Assembly (NCBI RefSeq): GCF_004011695.2 | Contig: NC_082405.1 | Span: forward strand, 3,099,001 to 3,163,000 | DNA length: 64,000 nt | Source of the DNA: Ascochyta rabiei | Lineage: Eukaryota > Ascomycota > Dothideomycetes > Pleosporales > Didymellaceae | Direction: 5' to 3' | Shown here: piece by piece, positions 56,276 to 64,000 of the stretch | How positions within the stretch are numbered: the stretch's first letter is position 1 | Layout of the letters: every line of letters starts with the position of its first letter | The notes under the pieces: model-generated | The model's input: only the letters and a program-made list of their open reading frames with translations | What the model was told of the DNA's origin: nothing | The model's database searches: none | Translations under genes and position numbers: made by a program

Positions 56276-57246
56276 GCTAGAGCAGCCTCGATCGTATTGT
56301 GTAGTTGCTATGATACCCAAAGTTACTTTTCATCCTCCGTTTTCCAATCACTTGTTCAGTCTGGCTATGTTTGTAACGCATGAACATGGAGAAGCGATTG
56401 CATCAAGAAAAAGCCACCTAACAACTTACATACTCATCATTACCACATCCTTACGACATCAAACACGTTTGTCAGCCCTGCAAAGCAAAAAATACATCTC
56501 AACCACCAAACACATTACCGCAAGGCTGACCACAAGCCAGCAGTACGGCACGCAAGAGCACTCGACACAAGTGCAATGCCAACATCACATCACGCAACAA
56601 CCTCTCCAAACAGGATTATCCCGATACAATCAAAGCCTCGAAGGGCAGAGAGGGCATCGCTTACCCCACCCCCGTTGCCCTTTCAGCATCGCTGACCTAT
56701 CAGGCCCCGGTCCTTCGCCCTTTAGGGGCACAGAGGGCAAGAACAGCGAATCGCTGTCGTCGCTGTGCATGGCTGGGTTTGAGTTAGGCGCGCCGACATG
56801 CAGGCCAAGCAGGCAAAAGCAGGCGGAACCGGTGCGCGGCTTGCATTAGCTTGGGGGAGGCACAGTGGCGGTGAGCGGACGAGGCTGAGGGTGTTGGGTA
56901 TGCTGGTTTCACGAGGATGAGGATGATTTTGGGATGGGTTTTGGAGGTGGAGATTGTGGATTTGAGTGCGCTGTGTATGTACTTTGTTGATGGAAGGGTG
57001 GATGGAGTGTGGACTAGGCCTGGATAAGCTTAGGCTGGTGTGCTGGTGTTGGTATCACGACGTCACTGCATGCGATGATTGGGACGATTGTCAAAAACAC
57101 CAAACGCCATTAACTGCTACCTAGTTATTTGTTGCCTGGAGACCGAAACCATAGGAAAGGATACAGTAGAAACATTGATAAGGAAATTACCCCAAAACGA
57201 AGAAGAACAAAAAAACGATCCTTTCGCAAACACCTCTCGACACCGA
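56276..57246. other. Intergenic region between convergent genes
   Basis: About 970 bp. A plus frame at 56250-56849 (199 codons) overlaps the upstream gene end and has no domain or coding-like composition. GGGCA/AGAGGGCA-type short repeats occur at 56645-56745. No gene called. Confidence 0.45.
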
Positions 57247-58020
57247 TTAGTGACGTCTGCGTGGAGGCGCGGCAACAATAATGTCGTGGCCCTGCTTCAA
57301 GTGATCACGTTGCTTGTCGGCCCTGTAGAATGTCATGTCGCATCCAGGCTGGGTACACGGGAAGAATGGCCCATTGTGCTTCTTGAGGTGGCGCTGACAA
57401 TCACCTTTGCGGAGATACGTGGTATCGCAGCCTGGTTCAGAGCAGAAGAAAAGACCGTCAGAGTTTACCAGAATTACGGCGCCCTCAGTGCTGGAGGTCT
57501 GCCCAACGGCGACTTGGGCGAAGTTGGAGGCTTGCGTAGCCACATCGATGGTCGGCTGGAAGTTAGGCTGATTCAGTTTGTCTTGCTCAAGTGGAAGGAC
57601 AGCCGGGAATTCGTGGCTGAACCTAAATGTAGACCCGTCGAAATTATCGTAGCCATTGTAGACTGTGGCATTGGTGGTGGAGAACGAATTTTGCATCGAC
57701 AGGGTGTCGAAGTCGTTACCCCAGTCCTGGTTGGACGTGGTCTGATCGGTCAAAACTGGACCGTCGAATGGACGTGGGATAGCGTCAGGAGTGGAGTAGT
57801 AATCTCCATGTCCAAGCGCCGGAGCTAGACCATCCAGGGGGGCGTCCGGCTTAGTGAGTGCGACTGAGTGACTCTCCTCAAAGGCATAACTGCATGATGT
57901 TAAAAAAAAAACTTACTGCGTGAGAGAAATACAAGGACAAGGAGCTGTAGAGCAGCAGCCCTTCGTGAGCTGCTGGTTGAGGTTTGCGAGGAGCGGCACA
58001 AGGCTCTGGTTTTTGTCCAT
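57247..58020 (-). CDS. C2H2 zinc-finger protein (248 or 242 aa)
   Basis: Exon 1 58020-57917 starts MDKNQSLVPLLANLNQQLTK; exon 2 runs to 57247. Two C-terminal fingers of C-x4-C-x12-H-x3/4-H type: CSEPGCDTTYLRKGDCQRHL and CTQPGCDMTFYRADKQRDHL, ending in a basic PPRRRH tail. The middle is acidic and Gln/Asn-rich, as in activators. The intron is awkward: GTAAGT is followed by nine further T, and the first in-phase acceptor (CATGCAG) gives only 27 nt. An in-phase GAG acceptor gives 45 nt and a protein six residues shorter. Without splicing the frame hits TAA. Probably a nuclear transcription factor. Divergent from another C2H2 gene at 58379. Confidence 0.78.
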
Positions 58021-58378
58021 AGTGAGGAGGGTGTGTTCGTAACTTCGTAGCAGGTTGAAGATGCGGAAAGAGCTGGGTGACTTCGACTGATCGCGGCAAG
58101 GCAGAGCTCAAGTCGTCAACAATGAGGGGTGAAGTCGTTGAGAAGAAGCAGAAAGAGATTTGGTGGGGATTGGGCCACCGCACGGTTAAGAGTTTAGGTC
58201 GCAGGCACGCACCTCTTGCCGGTTGAACTAGACAAGGGTAATGTGTAAGATCACAGCCAATGGCATCGCGAAGAAAACAGCCTCAATGCTGCTTTGCCCT
58301 TTAGCGTTGCCCCCTTTACGAGGGTGCCTTAAAATCGATTTGTAGGTCGGCATTTGCGAGAGCACATCGACGTCGATC
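58021..58378. promoter_or_regulatory. Divergent promoter between two C2H2 zinc-finger genes
   Basis: 358 bp separate the two starts. No TATA box or gene seen. The short shared region means the two regulators may be co-controlled (inference). Confidence 0.4.
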
Positions 58379-60465
58379 ATGTCCTCGGAGGTCTTCTCTT
58401 GCACAGAGTGTGATAGAACATTTGATGCACTGGGTAGATTCAAGTAAGTTAACGTCTTTCTCAATACGCCTGTAGCTGATTGTGACGCAGTCAACATTTG
58501 AAGACGCACAAGAAGCCTTACATATGTAAAAATTGTGGTCGAGGGTTTGGACTTCGTGCGGACCTTCATCGGCACATTGAGGCACGACACCGTGTAGGCA
58601 ACCCAAGATATGGCTGTGGCATTCAAGATTGCAATATGAAGATTTCACGGAAGGACAACATTGCAAGCCACATGAAAAGATACCATCCCGAGAAACGCAG
58701 AGATACCGCTCCTCGAAACCGATCTCGAGTTGGTGCGAAGCTAAACAGTAATGACGAGGACTCAATCTCTACGGCTCTAGAGTCCGAGCCGCATAAAGTA
58801 TTCGATTGGTGGCAATCGGCAAGCACTGGCAATCTCTATGCTTTGAAGAGTATACTCAATGGAGAGTTTGATGTGAATTCACAAGCACAAGATCAGAATA
58901 CTGCTCTACATTGCGCAGCCCGGACCGGTCAGACCGCGATCATTCATTTCCTTCTGGAGGAGAATGCACGACTCGATATCGAAAACGAGAAACTCGAAAC
59001 GCCTCTCTATGAAGCAGCACTGGGTGGACATTCTGAGTGCGTTTTGTTATTGTTACGGGCTGGGGGATCCGTCAGAATGTTTGAATCAGACAGCTGGAAC
59101 AGTAGTGTCCCTGGCTTTGTGGACCACATAGTTCGGATCGGAGATGTACAACTGGTGCAAGCTGTGCTTGCTGTCGAGAAACCTCAACTGAAGAAGGATC
59201 GCACCTCCAAAGCACACGCGCTCGCAATTGCCGCTGCAAAGATTGGCCAGATCCCAATCCTCCAGTCGATTCTCAAGTCTGATCCAGACGCTGCCGAATA
59301 CAGGGGAAGGAAAGCTGCACCAATCCAACACGCTGTCAGTCGTGGACAGATGTCAGCAGTCCAAATTCTACTAGCACCGTCAGGACATTGCAAAGACCCA
59401 AGCAACAAGTCATCACGTACAATCAGTAGGATGCATTGCCTGATACGTTCAGCAGCTAAGAGAGGATTCCTGGCCGTCCTTGAGATGTTACTCGAATACG
59501 AGCCAAATGCAACCATCAATTGGGGACATTTGGTGGCCCTTGCGGCCGAGAATGGACATTCAGAGGTAGTCCGATACCTCTTAGTTGTCGGAAAAGTTGA
59601 TCTCGGCTTGCATACAGATCCACTAAACTGGGCCGCAGGTCGTGGCCATCTGAACGTCGTCGAGATTCTGCTGAGCAATGGCGCTCAGCATAATCTGCTT
59701 TGCGGCAATGGAGGCACTGCAATTCACTCAGCCGCACGCAATGGTCATTTGAAAGTTGTCGAGACCCTTTTGAATCATGGTGCGAGGCATAATATGCTCA
59801 ATTCTCACCTAGAAACACCTTTGCTAGCAGCTTTCTGGAACAACAAGCTCGACATCGTTCGAGTGTTATCCAGATACGATAATTCGATCCTCGAACCCGA
59901 AGAGACCTGCTATGAAACAACCTCGCTAGTCGGGGTGGCGCAACGTCTGCTAGATAAGCAAAAACTTTCCATCAACTCGCGAGGTTATGCCCGAGAAACG
60001 TGGGTAAAGTACAAATCCCTCTTGTACCTGGCAGCAGAGTTTAACGACTTTGAGCTTGCAATGTTCGTGCTGAATCATCGAGACTGGGACCCGCAAGATG
60101 TAAATCTGGAGCACTCGGCGGTTTTCTGGCATTCTTCAACAGCACTTGATACCGCTAAACGCAAAGGGCACAATGAAATGGCACAACTCCTCATAGAGCA
60201 CGGAGCGTCTTATGGCACGCAGGAACAGCAAAAACAACCAATCCCAATCAGAGTCGAACCGGATCACACGATCGGAGACAAGAGGCCCGAAATGCAAGAA
60301 GACATGGATCTCACATTCGGCTCCGACCTCGAAGAACAGCCATATTCATACATCGACGAGTACATGAACCTAGACGGAGACGAACCCTCTTTTGAAGCAC
60401 CAGACAAACCTGAAGAAGCGATTCAGAACACGCAGACGACTTGGATGAGCACAGTGCTAGGATAA
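58379..60465 (+). CDS. C2H2 zinc-finger and ankyrin-repeat protein
   Basis: Two exons: 58379-58443 and 58491-60465 (47-bp intron, GTAAGT...CGCAG); 679 aa. Three N-terminal C2H2 fingers: CTECDRTFDALGRFNQHLKTH (split by the intron), CKNCGRGFGLRADLHRHIEARH and CGIQDCNMKISRKDNIASHM, followed by a basic stretch. From ~residue 115 about ten ankyrin-type repeats follow (NTALHCAARTGQTAIIHFLL, TPLYEAALGGHSECVLLLLR, HLVALAAENGHSEVVRYLL, TAIHSAARNGHLKVVETLL). The last ~80 residues are acidic and disordered. This zinc-finger plus ankyrin layout is common among expanded fungal regulatory proteins; DNA targets and partners are unknown. Confidence 0.9.
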
Positions 60466-61224
60466 GCGTACAATATTGCAGTCACCTAACACTCGGGCCC
60501 ATCATGTATCGAATGCGGCGCAGAGCAGAATTCTTTCGGTACGCCTCCTTTGTACACAAGTCAGCACTTCACCCTTCAGAGTATCAAACACCTTCCTGTC
60601 TCTACCAAAACCGAATTTCGTAGACGCAACCCCTCTCGAGTAGCCTACGTCTTATCTGCCCTCGTGCCAAACATCAAACATACATTCTCAGTCTCGCAGT
60701 ACGTAGCCCAAAATCGACAAAGAAGATAATCTCATCATTTCACTCCTACCACAGCATCTACACCTGACCAACCCCCTTCTACCACGCCATTCCACCAAAA
60801 ATCCCACACCCCAACAACCCCAGTACCACTAAACGCCTCTCTGCACCTAACTATCCTTTCAGCCACCCCAACCAACCCTCGCACTTTACAGCCTTCTTAA
60901 CTACTTCATCTCATTCCCCACCATCTAGCCACTCCACCGCGTTCACAATATCCCCACTTCAGACGACAATCCACCACCTAGTTGATCGTATGAGCATATG
61001 CAGTGGCGAATACTGCAATGAGATACCTCGCATACATCTGCTTTCCACAGATTTCATCACTAGTAAGCAAAGCGAGTGAGTTGATGCGAAGGTAATGAAG
61101 ACGCAGAAACAGATGAACCCCCCCAGAAGAAAAAAAAGAGAGAGAGAGAGAGAGAGTGTGTGTGTGTAGGGATTAGAAGTAGAGAGATAGAGGGCAAGAT
61201 GGTGCGGTCTGAGACATGGGTTGA
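60466..61224. other. Intergenic region between convergent genes
   Basis: About 760 bp, C/A-rich, with no coding signature. Ends near a compound microsatellite and the decayed SRP68 copy described separately. Confidence 0.5.
61127..61167. repeat. Compound (A)n(GA)n(GT)n microsatellite
   Basis: A poly-A run changes to GA units and then to TG units within about 40 bp. Non-coding. Confidence 0.9.
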
Positions 61225-61515
61225 GTAGAGGTTAGTAGGATGTAAGTTTTCTCTGTAGTGTGTAGAGCACTCTGTTCTCACGGTCTGATGCGGGTTAAGA
61301 TAGTTCAGTCTACTTATCTACTAAAGAAAACCCGCGGCTTCTGCAGTCTCTCCTATTTTTTTTTAATCTTCTGATTTTTCTTCTCTAGCTCTAGCTACAG
61401 CTGCGGGGCCACGCGGCTAGGATACGCAGCGTAGCTCTAACGTCAAGGAAGAGCGGTTCAACAGGGACAGGTTTCAGCTAGGCGGCTACGTGACTAAGTT
61501 CTCAAGGGTACCAGA
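61225..61515 (-). pseudogene. Decayed partial duplicate of the SRP68 3' end
   Basis: This stretch aligns with 61565-61870 (end of SRP68 plus its 3' flank) at an offset of about 343 bp. Shared blocks include GAGCAC(T/A)CTGTTCT, CTTCTGC(A/G)GT, ACGTCAAGGAA-AGCGG, GGGACAGGTTTCAGC (GGGACGGGTTTCAGC in the gene) and GTGACTA. Many differences are C-to-T or G-to-A changes. It has no usable frame. Confidence 0.75.
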
Positions 61516-61646
61516 GGTAGAAGGCAAGAGAATACAGTGTGAGAAAGAGGTTAGATCAAGGTTGCTAGATGTAGTGTGTCTCTGTAGTATACGTCTCTAT
61601 GGTAGAAAGAGCACACTGTTCTTACAGTGCTTACGGTGCAGTGCAT

Positions 61647-63611
61647 TCATCTACCAAACGAGAACCAGCCCTTCTTCTGCGGTTTCTCCTCCTGCTTGGC
61701 CGCTTCGATCGGCTGAGGCTCCGGCTCGGGCTGCTGCACCTGCTGCGCCGCGCGGCCGGGATACTCGACGTAGTTCCACGCGACGTCAAGGAACAGCGGC
61801 TTGACGGGGACGGGTTTCAGCTTCGGCGGCCAAGTGACTAGGTTCTTGAGGTCGACGGAGCCGGAAGACGGATACTCATTCAGGCGCTCGACGACGGGGG
61901 CGGCGTTGGAGAGGCCGGCTTTGGAGGCTGTATCTGAGTTTGCGGAGAGCTGGGACAGGGCGACGACGCCGCGGTAGTGCGAGTTCAGGTTCTCGAGGTT
62001 CTGCTTGAGGGTTGCGGCCTGTTTTTCCGAGACGGCTAGTTTTGTGGCGTTGGATGAAGTGGTGGCTGTCGAGTTTGGCGCGGACGCGGCTTGTGAGGAG
62101 AGAGACATGGCGCGGCTGCAGAGGGCGAGGGCTTGCTTTGGAGCGGACAGGAAGGCGTGCGCGTGCGACAGGTTCAGGCACTTCAACGCTTGGAAGTACG
62201 CGCGCTGGCCGTCGAGCTCGGCGATGAAGCCAGTGTCGCGCGCCGCACCCCGGAGGTCTTTGATCGAGTCGATGCTTTGCAAGATTGCGTCGTACAAGGC
62301 AGTGCGCTCTCGTAGTCGTGCAAGCTTGCGGCCTGTTGGCTCCTCTCGTTCTGCCCACTCTTTCCCGTCCTTGCGAGGCCGTCTTGGCTTCTGGGGCGGG
62401 TTTGGTGAGAAAGTGAGGCCATCGTCCGCGCCAATGAGCACTCTGTTCCTGCCAATACGCCACGAGATCAGATCGTAGTTGACGGCGAGGTTGGTGACGC
62501 GGAGGTCCTGCATGCGTGCATCCCCTTCGTCGACGCCTTCCTTCTCCAGCTCCTCAATGGCTCGTCGTGTAGCGTCTACAGCGTCCTGACTTGCGATGAG
62601 GATGTCGTCGTATGCATTGGCTCGGTCTTTCGGTGAAGAGGCGCTGGACTGGTCCAGGTTGGCAGACGCAGCTTCGATTGAGACCAGGGCCTGTCCGATG
62701 GCAGCATCGACAATGTTTGCGGTTCGCCCACGCCAGGTGATCTGGGAGCCTGTGAAGCTGTTAGCACCAAGCAATGGCAAGACCAGGCCGGACGTACTCG
62801 AAGCGGTTGCCTCTTCCTCCTGCAGAGCTGTTGCGTCGATGTGCTGGACAGCCTTGACCAGCTGCTCATCCTTTGCGGGGAAGTACTTCTTCGCGACAGC
62901 TGGCACACCGACGGTGCGAGGAATGCGGTTCTGGTAGGCGGCGTACCGAATGCTAGGGTCGATGGTCCCAGTCAGGACGTCCTTGAACAGGTCCTTCTTG
63001 GTGGCCTTGTGCAGAGCGCTGTACAGGACTCTGGCTGCAGCGAAGTTGGTGAGACATGCGTCCCAGCGGTGGGGCGACGCGCCCTTGGCCTTGATACCCT
63101 CGGCCTGCTTCTCAAAGTCCTGGGCACCAGCAAGAGCATACACGTATGCCTTGGCCTCGAGCACGTCCGTTTCGGTGGCGGCGCTCGCGGGGTCCGACAG
63201 CAGGGCGACGACCTCGTTGGCGCTCTGCACGGCTTTGTGCAGGCGCGAGATGATGTGCTGGCGGGTGGAGCCGGTGATGTTCTTGTCGGCGTTGTCCTCG
63301 GCGTGGAGGGCCTTCATGGCCATTGCATGCGCCCATGCGCGCTCCGAGGTGAGCAGAAGGAGGTGGAGGAACCTTGAGCAGTCAGCCAGCCCGTCTGCGC
63401 TTCGCATTCACTGTGCGTACTCGATGTTCTTCGCGATGTCCTCTGCCGTCACGGGCGTCTTTGCCGCATATTTGGCATTTTTGGGCGTGGCGCGGCCGAG
63501 CTTCTTCTGCACGATGCGCAGTCGGCGGGTCAATTGGGCGCGGTAGGTGTTGTAGTCGCCCAGCAGGAAGGCAGCCTCGCGGTACTCGGCGACAAACTTG
63601 GTGACGTCCAT
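61647..63611 (-). CDS. SRP68: Signal recognition particle subunit SRP68
   Basis: Two exons: 63611-63412 and 63372-61647; the 39-nt intron (GTGAAT...CTCAAG, CTGAC branch site) is in phase and gives 641 aa. N-terminal AEYREAAFLLGDYNTYRAQLTRRLRIVQKKLG is the basic SRP68 RNA-binding start. NIEYAQFLHLLLLTSERAWAHAM crosses the splice and is a hallmark of the family. Downstream are IRYAAYQNR, NLAVNYDLISWRIGRNRVLIG and helical TPR-like repeats. The C-terminus has LFLDVAWNYVEYPG, the segment that contacts SRP72 in known structures, then a short KKGWFSFGR tail. SRP68/72 form part of the cytosolic particle that targets secretory ribosomes to the ER. The 3' end is partly duplicated just downstream. Confidence 0.94.
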
Positions 63612-64000
63612 GGCCGCGGTCGTGGAGCTGCGGCTTGAGGCTCGAGGCTCGAGGGTCGGGGGTCGAGGGCAGTGTGGGGTCCCTCCAGCCAGCCCAGCAT
63701 GGCCTGGCATGGGCGCGGCGTCGAGCACGGAGGATTACATAAGCCGCGCCAGCCGGGGCCCTGGCTGGGAAAGTCGGCTGACATGGCGTGTCGTGTCTAG
63801 CTTCCAGAATTTTGGTGCAAAGGTCATCGATATACGCACGCGCCACTGCCACTGCCACTGCCACCACGCCGCGCTGCCTCTGTGCTGTTGGTGCTGTGCC
63901 CTGCCCTCCTCTGTCTCATTTCCTTCTGTTTCCTCCTTTTGCCTCCTGTTGCCTCCTTTTGCTTCCTCTTTCCTCCTCTTTCCTGCTTGCCTGCACGATT
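63612..64000. other. Upstream region of SRP68
   Basis: About 390 bp to the window edge. Contains CACTGC(CACTGC)n near 63844-63865 and a TTGCCTCCT/TTTCCTCCT pyrimidine-rich tandem array at about 63915-63985, a common feature of fungal housekeeping promoters. No gene seen. Confidence 0.5.

Noticed and set aside
56250..56849. 199-codon plus frame after the 445-aa gene
   Set aside because: Starts within the previous coding end in another frame and has no domain.
57079..57828. 249-codon plus frame opposite the C2H2 gene
   Set aside because: Antisense to the exon that encodes two canonical zinc fingers.

Overview
The window looks like a chromosomal segment of a filamentous ascomycete. Genes carry short (mostly 45-55 bp) GT-AG introns, several with clear CTAAC-type branch sites. 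The gene set is fungal (ASK1 of the DASH complex, MCM3, SRP68, type II PI 4-kinase, GH43 and PL1-like secreted enzymes). AT-rich blocks depleted of C:G pairs look like repeat-induced point mutation (RIP). The mix of secreted enzymes, pogo/Fot1-type and Tc1-like transposons and MITEs fits a Dothideomycete, perhaps Pleosporales, but the placement is an inference. No tRNA, rRNA or CRISPR was seen.

Layout. 1-1463: 5' part of a multi-pass membrane protein (MATE-like, minus strand), running off the left edge. 3015-5118: secreted EEP-fold nuclease/phosphatase. 5119-7969: long, low-complexity intergenic DNA with microsatellites. 7970-9688: MFS transporter, whose last codons are repeated in three decayed tandem units (to about 10140). 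10957-14448: SNF2/RING helicase of Rad5/HLTF type (minus). 15078-17206: complete but RIP-wrecked pogo/Fot1-type transposon with 39-bp inverted repeats. 17561-20059: LSB6-like PI 4-kinase (minus). 20272-21659: ASK1 (minus), divergent from a mitochondrially targeted short-chain dehydrogenase (22183-23186), after whose stop codon a 594-bp nested inverted-repeat element begins directly.

24.1-36.5 kb is an accessory-looking block of catabolic or secreted enzymes. It holds a secreted FAD oxidase (intact), a carboxylesterase (frameshifts plus a MITE with telomere-like repeats), an S33 peptidase whose nucleophile serine is tyrosine, a tautomerase with an internal stop, a Gfo/Idh/MocA oxidoreductase with a stop and a frameshift, an intact sulfite-oxidase-like enzyme, two related MITEs with TA duplications, and an intact nitrilase. 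The concentration of lesions here, against intact housekeeping genes on both sides, suggests a decaying metabolic neighbourhood.

37.2-48.3 kb: PL1-like polysaccharide lyase, a small conserved-looking protein of unknown role, phospholipase D, secreted GH43 arabinanase and a second SDR. 49.1-51.9 kb: MCM3, with a 19-nt micro-exon. 52443-54106: near-intact Tc1-like transposon with perfect 49-bp inverted repeats. 54.9-60.5 kb: a 445-aa regulatory-looking protein of unknown role, then a divergent pair of C2H2 zinc-finger genes, one with ankyrin repeats. 61647-63611: SRP68 (minus), with a decayed partial copy of its 3' end just downstream.

All exon structures are inferred from splice motifs and reading-frame continuity. 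No transcript or database comparison was available.
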